DNA of 64,000 nucleotides, from contig JAKALM010000002.1 in NCBI GenBank assembly GCA_021824145.1, forward strand, positions 186,001-250,000. Direction: 5' to 3'. Shown piece by piece: positions 28,564 through 36,898 of the stretch. The position numbers and the translations under genes are program-made. The first letter of the stretch is position 1; every line of letters starts with the position of its first letter. Source of the stretch: Bacteroidota bacterium (lineage in GTDB: Bacteria > Bacteroidota > Ignavibacteria > Ignavibacteriales > Ignavibacteriaceae). The notes under the pieces were generated by a model. It ran no database searches. It saw nothing but the letters and a program-made list of their open reading frames with translations, and was not told where the DNA came from.

Positions 28564-28662
28564 ATGAAAAATATTTCTGGGACATATTATAACACTAATA
28601 AAAACTTGAACCAAAATTCTTGGTGGTGGTGGTATAGTATGTATTATAGTATGACCCAGTGA
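28564..28662 (+). CDS. trpL: trp operon leader peptide (four consecutive Trp codons)
   Basis: A 32-codon frame, ATG 28564 to TGA 28660-28662. Codons 20-23 (28621-28632) are TGG TGG TGG TGG, followed by Tyr, and five Tyr codons occur in the whole peptide (two before the Trp run, three after); there are no Phe codons. Such a Trp cluster directly upstream of trpE and of a terminator is the signature of ribosome-mediated attenuation. There is no Shine-Dalgarno sequence before the ATG, and the predicted RNA start is about 4 bases upstream, so the peptide may be translated as a leaderless message. Confidence 0.9.
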   Translation: MKNISGTYYNTNKNLNQNSWWWWYSMYYSMTQ

Positions 28663-28723
28663 TTTTGAGATAAATAATTTTTACTAACCAACCCTTCTCA
28701 GTCAAACTGGGAAGGGTTTTTTT
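28655..28723 (+). promoter_or_regulatory. trp transcription attenuator (antiterminator/terminator switch)
   Basis: Terminator: AACCCTTCTCAG (28690-28701) pairs with CTGGGAAGGGTT (28707-28718) across a TCAAA loop, 12 pairs with one T-G wobble, followed by T's to 28723. Antiterminator: 28655-28670 (CCCAGTGATTTTGAGA) can pair with 28696-28711 (TCTCAGTCAAACTGGG): 6 pairs, a 4x4 internal loop, then 6 pairs including one wobble. This disrupts both terminator arms. The 28655 strand overlaps the leader stop codon. A ribosome stalled at the Trp codons leaves it free; a ribosome reaching the stop covers it and lets the terminator form. Confidence 0.88.
28690..28723 (+). terminator. Rho-independent terminator of the trp attenuator
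   Basis: A 12-pair hairpin (28690-28701 with 28707-28718) with a five-base loop, directly followed by a run of T's (28717-28723). It lies 16 bases before the trpE ATG, so it can only serve as a conditional terminator for the operon. Confidence 0.9.
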
Positions 28724-28739
28724 GTTTTATGGCGGTAAT

Positions 28740-30215
28740 ATGAATTTCAATTTATTTAAAGAACTTGCAAATGAATATAATTTGATACCAGTTTTTGAAA
28801 TTATAACTGCAGATTTACTAACTCCTGTTTTGGCTTACTTAAAAATTCGAGAAAATGGAAAACAAAATTTTTTGCTTGAGTCTGTAGAAGGAACTTCAAG
28901 TATGGCTCGTTATTCGTTCATAGGAAAGAATCCTATCAAAATTATTCAAAATAAAAGATTTGAAATTTCAGAAAAATCTAATAACAATTATAAGTCATTT
29001 AATGAATCAATTTTTGAACATATACGAAATGAGTTGAAACAATTTAAGCAGCCCAAAATAGATGGGCTGCCGGATTTTACGGGAGGCATTGTAGGATATT
29101 TAGGTTATGAAAATATTTCACTTGTTGAAAAAGTAATTGAGTTTAATTCAGAAAGTTTCAACAATCCAGATTCAATCTTTGGGATTTATAATACTATTCT
29201 CGCCTTCGATCATTATAAACACCAGATAATTCTTATTACAAATGTTAAAGTAGATAATAAAACCAACCTTGAACTAGCTTATAATTCTGCAAAAAATATT
29301 TTAGCGTCGTTAAGAGCAGAATTAAAAAAACCAATTGAATATAATTCCGATTTTGATCTTGATGGAGAGATTAACGAATATTTTGAAACTGAAAATTTGT
29401 ATAATCAAATTGAGTCAGGAAAACAAAACATAATTGAAGGGGATATTTTTCAAATTGTTCTTTCAAAAAGATTTTCTTCCAAATACAAAGGCGATTTACT
29501 AAATGTCTATCGCGCATTACGAATCATAAATCCTTCTCCATACATGTACTTTTTAGAATTTGAAAACGATTTTTCAATTATCGGAACTTCACCGGAAGAT
29601 TTATTAAAAGTAAAAAATAGAAAAACGCAATTGCTTCCAATTGCCGGGACACGAAGACGAGGAAATTCTTTAGAAGAAGATAAAGATTTAGAGCAAGATT
29701 TGATCAAAGATCCAAAAGAAAAGGCTGAACATACAATGCTTGTTGATCTCGGAAGAAACGATCTTGGAAGAGTTTGTAAATATGGCTCTGTAAAAGTTAC
29801 CGAAAACATGAAAATTCAAAAATATTCTCATGTAATGCATATGGTTTCTAAAATTGAGGGTGAACTTGCTGATGATAAAGACTCAATCGATGCTTTGATG
29901 TCATGCTTCCCTGCTGGTACAGTAACTGGCGCGCCAAAGATTCGCGCAATTCAACTAATTGATAAATATGAAAAACAAGAACGAAATATTTACGCTGGTG
30001 CTGTTGGCTATTTTGATTTTTCAGGAAATCTTGATATGTGCATTGCGATAAGAACTCTGTTTGCAAAAAAAGATATTGTTTATTGGCAAGCAGGCGCAGG
30101 AATTGTTGCTGACAGCATACCTGAATTAGAAGCAAAAGAGATTAGAAATAAATCTGCAGCAATGGTTAACGCTTTAAAATTTGCGGAGGTAATTGATGAA
30201 AATATTGGTAATTGA
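28740..30215 (+). CDS. trpE: Anthranilate synthase component I
   Basis: 491 residues from ATG 28740 (MNFNLFKELANEYN). The feedback-site motif LLESVEGTSSMARYSFIG shows the LLES element that binds tryptophan in regulated enzymes. Catalytic chorismate-binding domain: LPIAGTRRRG, HTMLVDLGRNDLGRV, PAGTVTGAPKIRAIQLI and YAGAVGYFDFSG. With TrpG it converts chorismate and glutamine to anthranilate. Longer readings begin at a TTG at 28722 inside the terminator's T-run and are unlikely. The end overlaps trpG by 20 bases. Confidence 0.97.
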   Translation: MNFNLFKELANEYNLIPVFEIITADLLTPVLAYLKIRENGKQNFLLESVEGTSSMARYSFIGKNPIKIIQNKRFEISEKSNNNYKSFNESIFEHIRNELKQFKQPKIDGLPDFTGGIVGYLGYENISLVEKVIEFNSESFNNPDSIFGIYNTILAFDHYKHQIILITNVKVDNKTNLELAYNSAKNILASLRAELKKPIEYNSDFDLDGEINEYFETENLYNQIESGKQNIIEGDIFQIVLSKRFSSKYKGDLLNVYRALRIINPSPYMYFLEFENDFSIIGTSPEDLLKVKNRKTQLLPIAGTRRRGNSLEEDKDLEQDLIKDPKEKAEHTMLVDLGRNDLGRVCKYGSVKVTENMKIQKYSHVMHMVSKIEGELADDKDSIDALMSCFPAGTVTGAPKIRAIQLIDKYEKQERNIYAGAVGYFDFSGNLDMCIAIRTLFAKKDIVYWQAGAGIVADSIPELEAKEIRNKSAAMVNALKFAEVIDENIGN

Positions 30216-30762
30216 TAATTATGATTCATTCACTTACAACTTAGTACAACTCTTAGGTAAGTTGGATTGTAAACTTGTGGTAAAGAGAAATGATGAAGTA
30301 AATGAAAATAAAATTAATGAAATAAATCCTAATAAAATTTTAATATCTCCAGGTCCTGGACGGCCTGAAGCTTCAAATGCTTCAATAACTGCTTTTGCAA
30401 AATTTAGTAAAAAAATTCCAATTCTTGGAGTTTGTCTTGGTCATCAAACGATGGGTTATGTATTTGGAGGAACAATAATTAAAGCGCCAATTTTAATGCA
30501 TGGTAAAACTTCTCTTATAAAACATGACGGAAAAACAATCTTCAAAAATATTCAACAAAGTTTTACAGCAACAAGATATCATTCATTAATAATTGAAAAG
30601 AGCTCTCTTCCATCTTCACTTGAAATATCGGCAGAGTCAGAAGATGGTTGTATCATGGGAATTCGCCATAAAGAATTTCCGGTTGAAGGAATTCAATTTC
30701 ATCCAGAATCTTATTTGACTAGTGAAGGAATAAACATAATAAAAAATTGGTTAGCATCATGA
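30196..30762 (+). CDS. trpG: Anthranilate synthase component II (glutamine amidotransferase)
   Basis: 188 residues. ATG 30196 has GGAGGT five bases upstream. Class I amidotransferase: oxyanion ISPGPGRPEAS, nucleophile Cys in ILGVCLGHQTMGYVFGG, catalytic His-Glu in IQFHPESYLTSEG. It supplies ammonia from glutamine to TrpE. As in many bacteria it may also serve para-aminobenzoate synthesis (as PabA), since no separate pabA is visible here; that is inference. It overlaps trpE by 20 bases and trpD by ATGA. Confidence 0.96.
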   Translation: MKILVIDNYDSFTYNLVQLLGKLDCKLVVKRNDEVNENKINEINPNKILISPGPGRPEASNASITAFAKFSKKIPILGVCLGHQTMGYVFGGTIIKAPILMHGKTSLIKHDGKTIFKNIQQSFTATRYHSLIIEKSSLPSSLEISAESEDGCIMGIRHKEFPVEGIQFHPESYLTSEGINIIKNWLAS

Positions 30763-31793
30763 TAAAAGAATATTTAGAAAAAATTATCAATAAAGAAGAC
30801 TTATCATTTAGTGAATCTTTCTCTGCAATGAATGAAATAATGAATGGTGAAGTTAACAACTCTCAGCTTGCAGGGTTTTTAATTGCACTCAAATCAAAAG
30901 GAGAAAAACCGGCTGAAGTTGCTGGCTTTGCAAAATCGATGCAAGAAAAAAGTATTAAAATCAATTGTGAAGATGAAAATGCAATAGATGTTTGCGGAAC
31001 CGGCGGTGATAATTCTGGAAGTTTTAATATTTCCACGGCTGCCGCATTTGTAGTTGCTGGCGCAGGAGTAAAAGTTGCTAAACATGGGAATAGGTCTATT
31101 TCAAGCAAAAGTGGCAGTGCAGATGTTCTGCAATCGCTTGGGGTAAATATTAATCTTTCTCAAAAACAATCTGAAGAAGCACTTAACAAAATTGGAATTA
31201 CATTTCTATTTGCACCGCTTTATCATCCTGCAATGAAATACGCTTCCACAGTTAGAAAAGAACTTGGAATGAAAACAGTTTTCAATATGCTAGGGCCTTT
31301 AACAAACCCTGCTAGAGTTAAGAAACAATTAATAGGCACTTTTAATTTGAAAGCAGCAAAAACCATGTCCGAAGCTGCAAAATATCTTGAACTCAAAAAA
31401 GTATGCTTTATCTGTGGAAACGATAAATATGATGAAATTTTTCTTGGCGATTTGACAGAAGTAAATGAGTATAATCAAGGAAAAGAAATTACATCATATA
31501 CATTATCGAATAAATCATTTAATTATCCGCTAATTCATCAAAATGATATTAAAGGTGACACACCTGAAGTAAATGCTCAAATTATTCTTGAAATATTTAA
31601 TAATAAAAAGAGAAATGGTGCATTTCATACTGTTGCAGCAAATGCAGCCTTGGCTCTTTATGCTGCGGATTATTCAAATGACTTAAATGAGTGCATTAAG
31701 GCAGCTGAAGATTCTATTAAAAGTGGTGCAGCTTTAAATAAATTATTTAAGCTGAAAGAATTTAGTTCTTCGTTTGTTAATTATATTTTATAA
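30759..31793 (+). CDS. trpD: Anthranilate phosphoribosyltransferase
   Basis: 344 residues from ATG 30759, which overlaps the trpG stop as ATGA. Motifs: DVCGTGGDNSGSFNISTAAA (PRPP/Mg loop GTGGD), KHGNRSISSKSGSADVLQSL (HGNR, KSGSAD), and FNMLGPLTNPARVKKQLIG, all characteristic. It joins anthranilate to PRPP. A separate TrpD, not fused to TrpG, is the ordinary Bacteroidota arrangement. It is a cytoplasmic dimer in known homologues. Confidence 0.97.
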   Translation: MIKEYLEKIINKEDLSFSESFSAMNEIMNGEVNNSQLAGFLIALKSKGEKPAEVAGFAKSMQEKSIKINCEDENAIDVCGTGGDNSGSFNISTAAAFVVAGAGVKVAKHGNRSISSKSGSADVLQSLGVNINLSQKQSEEALNKIGITFLFAPLYHPAMKYASTVRKELGMKTVFNMLGPLTNPARVKKQLIGTFNLKAAKTMSEAAKYLELKKVCFICGNDKYDEIFLGDLTEVNEYNQGKEITSYTLSNKSFNYPLIHQNDIKGDTPEVNAQIILEIFNNKKRNGAFHTVAANAALALYAADYSNDLNECIKAAEDSIKSGAALNKLFKLKEFSSSFVNYIL

Positions 31794-31812
31794 AATTAAA
31801 CTTTGGATACAT

Positions 31813-32607
31813 TTGAATTTCTTAAATAAAATAATAGATAAAAAAAGAATTGAAGTATTACTTTTGAAGAAAAAATATTCATTTGCTTCTTTTGAAGCCA
31901 TGCCTTTTTTCTCAGAAAAATGTTTAAGCTTTAGTTATGAAGTGAAATCAAATGAAAGCATATCAATTATTGCCGAGATAAAAAAAGCCAGCCCTTCAAA
32001 GGGATTGATAAGAGAAAATTTTGATCACATTAGTTTGGCAAAAATTTATTTTCAGCAAATAGTTAATGCCGTTTCAATTCTTACCGATAAAGATTTTTTT
32101 CAAGGTGATATTAAATTCTTAAATGATATTGCACAAATTAAAGAAGTTCCATTGCTTAGAAAAGATTTTATCATTGATGAAATACAAATTTATGAAGCAA
32201 AAGCATATGGCGCAGATATGATATTGCTGATCTGTGAAGCACTTTCAAAAAATCAGATAAAAGAATTCACTATTCTTGCGAACCATCTTGGGATGGAAGT
32301 ACTTTTAGAACTTCATTCAATTGAGCAGCTTGATAAAATTAATTTTTCAATAAATAAATTTATAGGTATAAATAATCGAAATTTAATTGATTTCTCTGTC
32401 AACCTATTAACAACACAAATTATTTCAAAATACTTACCTGACGATATTGTTCTAGTTTCGGAAAGTGGGATAAATAAAAAAGAAGATATTGCTTTTTTAA
32501 AAAAATCCAGCGTCAATGCAATTTTAGTTGGCGAACATTTAATGCGTTCCGATGATATAGAATTAAAATTATCAGAACTCAAAAGCTGGTGCATGAATGA
32601 AAATTAA
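31813..32607 (+). CDS. trpC: Indole-3-glycerol-phosphate synthase
   Basis: 264 residues from TTG 31813 (MNFLNKIIDKKRIEV), which matches the usual TrpC N-terminus and has GGA five bases before it. An in-frame start at 31774 would overlap trpD but adds a 13-residue leader that is not conserved. Beta-alpha barrel residues: IAEIKKASPSKGLI (catalytic Glu and Lys), VPLLRKDFIID (Lys), IGINNRNLIDF, LVSESGINKKEDI and AILVGEHLM. It closes the indole ring. The last codons overlap trpF by 11 bases. Confidence 0.95.
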   Translation: MNFLNKIIDKKRIEVLLLKKKYSFASFEAMPFFSEKCLSFSYEVKSNESISIIAEIKKASPSKGLIRENFDHISLAKIYFQQIVNAVSILTDKDFFQGDIKFLNDIAQIKEVPLLRKDFIIDEIQIYEAKAYGADMILLICEALSKNQIKEFTILANHLGMEVLLELHSIEQLDKINFSINKFIGINNRNLIDFSVNLLTTQIISKYLPDDIVLVSESGINKKEDIAFLKKSSVNAILVGEHLMRSDDIELKLSELKSWCMNEN

Positions 32608-33217
32608 AGTTTGCGGAATTACTAATCTTAATGATGCTTTGATGTGCGAAAAGTTTGAGGCTGATGCACTTGGCTTTGTTTTTTATAAAAAAAGCAAAAG
32701 ATATATTGAACCAGACAAAGCAAAAGAAATTATAAACAGTCTTTCTCCTTTTACATTGAAAGTAGGCGTATTTGTTAATGAGACAGCAGAGTTTGTGAAT
32801 AAAATTTCTGAAAAACTAAAAATTAATTTAGCACAACTGCATGGAAATGAAGCTCCAGAAATTTCTAATAAAATAATTATTCCGGTTATTAAAAGTTTTA
32901 GAGTAGAAAACAATTTTAATTTTTCATCTTTATCTGAATATGAAAATGTTTATTGTTTATTGGATTCGTTTTCAAGAAATGAATTTGGCGGAACTGGGAA
33001 AAAATTCAATTGGCAAATAATTCCAGATAGCCTAAAAAATAAAATTATTTTAGCTGGCGGGATATCAGAAAATAATATTGAAGAAATATATAGAAATATT
33101 AATCCTATTGCGGTCGATATATCATCCTCACTTGAAAGTAAACCTGGTAAAAAAGATGAAGAAAAAACAAAAAATTTTTTTATAAAGTTTAATTCATTGA
33201 AAGAAAAATTATGTTAA
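32597..33217 (+). CDS. trpF: Phosphoribosylanthranilate isomerase
   Basis: 206 residues. The barrel starts KIKVCGITNLNDALM with the catalytic Cys, the acid-base Asp lies in YCLLDSFSRNEFGGTGKKFN, and phosphate is held by IILAGGISENNI and AVDISSSLESKPGKKD. It performs the Amadori rearrangement between the TrpD and TrpC steps. ATG 32597 overlaps trpC by 11 bases; the stop overlaps the aroF ATG by seven bases. It is a separate protein, not fused to TrpC. Confidence 0.96.
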   Translation: MKIKVCGITNLNDALMCEKFEADALGFVFYKKSKRYIEPDKAKEIINSLSPFTLKVGVFVNETAEFVNKISEKLKINLAQLHGNEAPEISNKIIIPVIKSFRVENNFNFSSLSEYENVYCLLDSFSRNEFGGTGKKFNWQIIPDSLKNKIILAGGISENNIEEIYRNINPIAVDISSSLESKPGKKDEEKTKNFFIKFNSLKEKLC

Positions 33218-34245
33218 TAATAATGAAGCTCGATACACCGAGAGATTCCATTGAAAAAGTAAAAAATAAAATATCCGAAAGGAACTGTATCCCTCATGAA
33301 ATTCCTGGTGCAAGTAAACTTGGAATTGGAATAACCGGCCCAACCAATCTCTTAATAGAAGAAGAATTTCAAACTATGGATTGTGTAGAGGAAGTTATTC
33401 GAGTAACAAAACCTTATAAACTTGTAAGCCGCGAGATGAAAAATGAAGACACAATAATTGAGATAAACAATTTAAAAATTGGCGGGAAACAATTGTCAAT
33501 AATCGCCGGTCCGTGTTCCGTTGAAAGTAGACAGCAATTATTTGATATTGCAGGTGAGTTGAAAGAGTTGGGAATTAAATTTCTGAGAGCAGGCGCTTAT
33601 AAACCTCGATCAAGCCCTTATTCTTTTCAAGGACTAAAAGAAAAAGGGATTGAATTTCTTTTGGATGTAAAAAAAGAATTTAATATGATGATTGTAACTG
33701 AAGCAAAAGACACTAAGTCGCTTCCATTAATATCTGAAGTTGCGGACATTATTCAAATTGGTGCACGTAATATGCAAAATTTTTCTCTGCTAGAAGAAGT
33801 TGGACAATTAAAAAATATAGTTTTATTAAAACGAGGATTAGCAGCAACAATTGAAGAATTATTAATGAGTGCTGAGTATATATTATCCCAAGGAAATTTT
33901 AATGTAATACTTTGTGAAAGAGGGATCAGAACATTTGAAACTATGACTAGAAATACATTAGACTTAAACGCCATTCCCATAATTAAAAAGCAATCTCATT
34001 TGCCCATTATAGTCGATCCATCTCATGGAATTGGAATTTGGGATAAAGTACATCCAATGGCAATGGCAGCAATTGCATGTGGTGCAGATGGTTTGATGAT
34101 TGAAGTCCATAATCATCCTGACAAAGCTTTGTCAGATGGTTACCAATCATTAACACCGAAGAATTTTAAAATACTTTTAGAAAAAATTGAACAATTGGCA
34201 CCAATTGTCGATAGAAAGATTGCGAGTTATGCAAGTGTTGGATAA
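33211..34245 (+). CDS. aroF: 3-deoxy-7-phosphoheptulonate (DAHP) synthase, with N-terminal ferredoxin-like regulatory domain
   Basis: 344 residues. The first about 75 residues ([20 protein letters not shown] onward) form the small ferredoxin-like domain of the type I-beta, Thermotoga-style enzymes, where it mediates feedback inhibition by Tyr or Phe. The barrel shows [58 protein letters not shown] and [11 protein letters not shown]. It condenses PEP with erythrose 4-phosphate, the first step of the shikimate pathway. Its place between trpF and trpB, overlapping both, puts pathway entry under trp control. Confidence 0.95.
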   Translation: MLIIMKLDTPRDSIEKVKNKISERNCIPHEIPGASKLGIGITGPTNLLIEEEFQTMDCVEEVIRVTKPYKLVSREMKNEDTIIEINNLKIGGKQLSIIAGPCSVESRQQLFDIAGELKELGIKFLRAGAYKPRSSPYSFQGLKEKGIEFLLDVKKEFNMMIVTEAKDTKSLPLISEVADIIQIGARNMQNFSLLEEVGQLKNIVLLKRGLAATIEELLMSAEYILSQGNFNVILCERGIRTFETMTRNTLDLNAIPIIKKQSHLPIIVDPSHGIGIWDKVHPMAMAAIACGADGLMIEVHNHPDKALSDGYQSLTPKNFKILLEKIEQLAPIVDRKIASYASVG

Positions 34246-35428
34246 ATATAATTTACCTGATTTAAAAGGTCATTTTGGTAAATACGGCGGCAAATATGTT
34301 CCCGAAACTTTAATTACTCCATTAAAAGAATTAGAAGAAATATATTTCCAATTATCTAAAGAAAAAAATTTCTTAGATGAATTGGAAAATCTTAATAAGG
34401 AATATACAGGCCGCCCTACTCCTCTTACCTTTGCTGAAGGTTTAACTAAATATTTTGGTGGTGCAAAAATCTATTTGAAGCGCGAAGATCTTTGCCATAC
34501 CGGTGCACATAAAATTAATAATGCATTAGGACAAATTCTTCTTGCAAAAAAACTTGGTAAAACTCGCATTATAGCTGAAACCGGAGCTGGGCAACATGGC
34601 GTTGCAACTGCAACAGTTTGTGCAAAATTCGGATTAAAGTGTTTTATTTATATGGGTGAAGTAGATATAGAAAGACAAAGTTTAAATGTATTTAGAATGA
34701 AACTTCTTGGCGCTGAGGTAATTCCAGTTTCATCAGGCAGTAAAACTTTAAAGGATGCTACTAACGAGGCAATTAGAGATTGGGTAACAAATGTAAAAGA
34801 TACTCATTACATAATTGGCTCTGTTGTTGGGCCGCATCCCTATCCAATGATCGTACGAGAATTTCAATCTATTATTGGTAAAGAAACCAAAGTCCAAATT
34901 CAAAATGCTGAAGGAAGATTACCTAATTATATTGTTGCATGCGTTGGTGGCGGAAGCAATGCTATTGGAATTTTTTATCCATTTATTAATTCCAATGTAA
35001 AACTTATCGGCGTAGAAGCTGCTGGTTATGGAATTAACACAAATAAGCATTGTGCAACTTTAACTCTTGGACGAGAAGGAATTTTTCAAGGAATGAAGTC
35101 TTATCTTCTTCAAACTGATGAAGGACAAGTTTCCGAAGTTCATTCAATTTCTGCCGGATTAGATTATCCCGGTGTTGGACCAGAGCACAGTTATTTTAAA
35201 GATGAAGTTATTGCAGATTATTTTTCTGTCACTGACGATGAAGCTATATCCGCCACTGAATTATTATCTAAAACTGAAGGAATAATTCCCGCACTTGAAT
35301 CTGCACACGCTATTGCCTTTTTAGATTATCTTATGCCTAAAACTAAAAATGGTGAAATAGTAATTGTAAATATTAGCGGAAGAGGCGACAAAGATTTGAA
35401 TACAATAAAAGATAAATTGGGTTATTGA
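34229..35428 (+). CDS. trpB: Tryptophan synthase beta chain
   Basis: 399 residues from ATG 34229, which overlaps the aroF end by 17 bases. PLP-dependent fold: the PLP lysine lies in [20 protein letters not shown], the phosphate loop is [11 protein letters not shown], and the catalytic Glu is in [16 protein letters not shown]. The N-terminal [19 protein letters not shown] is canonical TrpB1. It combines indole with serine and pairs with TrpA through the indole tunnel. Earlier in-frame codons would extend it 14 residues without conservation. Confidence 0.97.
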   Translation: MQVLDKYNLPDLKGHFGKYGGKYVPETLITPLKELEEIYFQLSKEKNFLDELENLNKEYTGRPTPLTFAEGLTKYFGGAKIYLKREDLCHTGAHKINNALGQILLAKKLGKTRIIAETGAGQHGVATATVCAKFGLKCFIYMGEVDIERQSLNVFRMKLLGAEVIPVSSGSKTLKDATNEAIRDWVTNVKDTHYIIGSVVGPHPYPMIVREFQSIIGKETKVQIQNAEGRLPNYIVACVGGGSNAIGIFYPFINSNVKLIGVEAAGYGINTNKHCATLTLGREGIFQGMKSYLLQTDEGQVSEVHSISAGLDYPGVGPEHSYFKDEVIADYFSVTDDEAISATELLSKTEGIIPALESAHAIAFLDYLMPKTKNGEIVIVNISGRGDKDLNTIKDKLGY

Positions 35429-36214
35429 ATGATTAATATCGCAAATTATATTTCAAACAAAAATAGTAAAGGTGAAAAAGTTCTTTCTGTTTTTTTAACT
35501 TCAGGATTTCCAGATAAAAACAATTTTGTAGAACTTGCATTAAAAATTTTAGATGCTGGTGCTGATATGCTTGAAATTGGATTCCCTTTCAGCGACCCTT
35601 TAGCCGATGGGCCAATTATTCAACATTCATCCCAAATTGCTCTTGAAAATGGAATAAACATTCAGAAAACTTTTAATTTCATTGAGGATATAAGAAAACA
35701 CACAGATAAACCATTGATTATGATGGGATACGCGAACCCTGTTTTATCTTTCGGAACAAAAAGGTTCGCTGAAACGGCAAAAAATACTGGCGTAAATGGT
35801 GTAATCATTCCAGATATTCCAATAGAAGAATATGAAAATTTCTTTAATGAAGAATTTAGTAATTTAGATACTATCCTACTTGTTACGCCTACAACTTCCA
35901 ATGATAGAATAAAATTGATTGATGAAAAAAGCAGTGGTTTTGTTTATTGTGTATCAGTAAGCGGAACAACAGGACTAAAACATCAAAACAAATTTACAAG
36001 TGTTGAATTTATAAAACGGACCTATTCAGTAATAAAAAAAAATAAAACTCTTGTAGGATTTGGGATTTCAAATGAAGAAGATGCAAAAACATTTGCGCCA
36101 TTTTGTGATGGAATAATCGTCGGAAGTGCTGTAATTAGTTCTTTGATGAATGATGATAAAGGTAATTCAAAAACTTTGAAGTTAATTAAGAAATTGAAGG
36201 GAACAATAATTTGA
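35429..36214 (+). CDS. trpA: Tryptophan synthase alpha chain
   Basis: 261 residues. Barrel residues: MLEIGFPFSDPLADGPIIQH holds the catalytic Glu and Asp regions, then VNGVIIPDIPIEEYENFF, LLVTPTTSNDRI, YCVSVSGTTGLK and VGFGISNEEDAKTF. It cleaves indole-3-glycerol phosphate to indole. Its ATG follows the trpB stop with no gap. It is the last gene of the operon; I see no strong terminator hairpin in the 262 bases before the next gene. Confidence 0.97.
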   Translation: MINIANYISNKNSKGEKVLSVFLTSGFPDKNNFVELALKILDAGADMLEIGFPFSDPLADGPIIQHSSQIALENGINIQKTFNFIEDIRKHTDKPLIMMGYANPVLSFGTKRFAETAKNTGVNGVIIPDIPIEEYENFFNEEFSNLDTILLVTPTTSNDRIKLIDEKSSGFVYCVSVSGTTGLKHQNKFTSVEFIKRTYSVIKKNKTLVGFGISNEEDAKTFAPFCDGIIVGSAVISSLMNDDKGNSKTLKLIKKLKGTII

Positions 36215-36290
36215 CTTAGTATTCATTTAAAACAGCTTATCTATGTTTGAATAGGGAAAATTTAATTTATTAAAAAATTCAATTTTTACA

Positions 36291-36321
36291 TTGTATAATG
36301 ATTTTAGAAATTGTACATTTG
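36291..36321 (+). promoter_or_regulatory. Possible promoter of the RNA-binding protein gene
   Basis: TACATTTG (36314-36321) matches the Bacteroidota -7 box TAnnTTTG exactly, with a TTG (36291-36293) 20 bases upstream. A separate TATAAT (36294-36299) also occurs. Either would leave a 5' untranslated region of about 150-180 bases before the RRM gene. Consensus match only. Confidence 0.3.
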
Positions 36322-36476
36322 ATAAGCCAAAAAGAATTATAATACAAGATTAAAAAATATTAAACATCCCTTCTGTTTATCTTTATTGTTCAGTAAGCTT
36401 TGTTTCTCCTTTTTAATTCCTGCTAAGTAATTCTTTTACAAACACAATTTTACAAAATAATTTAAGGAATTATAAA

Positions 36477-36803
36477 ATGAACATATTTGTTGGCAACTTG
36501 TCTCGGGATGTTACCGATGATGATTTAAGAGAACTGTTTTCTAATTATGGACAAGTAAAAAGCGTAAAAATAATTAAAGATATGTTTAGCCAGGAATCGA
36601 AAGGGTTTGGCTTTATAGAAATGCCAGGACTTTCTGAAGCTCAAAAAGCCATAGGTGAATTGAACACCAAAGAATTAAAAGGCAAAAAGATTTCAGTAAA
36701 TGAAGCTAGGCCTCGAAATAATGACAGAAGAGGCGGCGGAACCGGCGGCAATAGAAGAGGCGGCGGCGGCGGAAATAGAGGCGGCGGCGGTAAACGCTGG
36801 TAG
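36477..36803 (+). CDS. RNA-binding protein: single RRM with RGG-type glycine tail
   Basis: 108 residues. One RNA recognition motif (about 1-80): RNP2 is IFVGNL, RNP1 is SKGFGFIEM, and KKISVNEARP closes the fold. A tail of about 28 residues rich in Gly and Arg (RRGGG, NRRGGGGG, NRGGGGKRW) resembles RGG boxes. Such small RRM proteins in Bacteroidota and cyanobacteria are often cold-induced and may act as RNA chaperones. AAGGA precedes the ATG. The long upstream AT-rich leader might be regulatory. Transcribed alone. Confidence 0.92.
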   Translation: MNIFVGNLSRDVTDDDLRELFSNYGQVKSVKIIKDMFSQESKGFGFIEMPGLSEAQKAIGELNTKELKGKKISVNEARPRNNDRRGGGTGGNRRGGGGGNRGGGGKRW

Positions 36804-36813
36804 TTAAATTTAA

Positions 36814-36861
36814 TACTTAATGCATCACTGCTAATATAATTTTACTGTGATGCATTAAGTA
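36814..36861. repeat. Inverted repeat between convergent genes (possible bidirectional terminator)
   Basis: TACTTAATGCATCAC (36814-36828) pairs perfectly with its complement at 36847-36861, 15 pairs with an 18-base loop. It sits between the RRM gene and the convergent ridA-like gene. There is no long T-run on either side, so termination is plausible but weak. Confidence 0.55.
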
Positions 36862-36898
36862 ATTTCAAAATCAATTTAGATTGAAATCCCAAATCATA

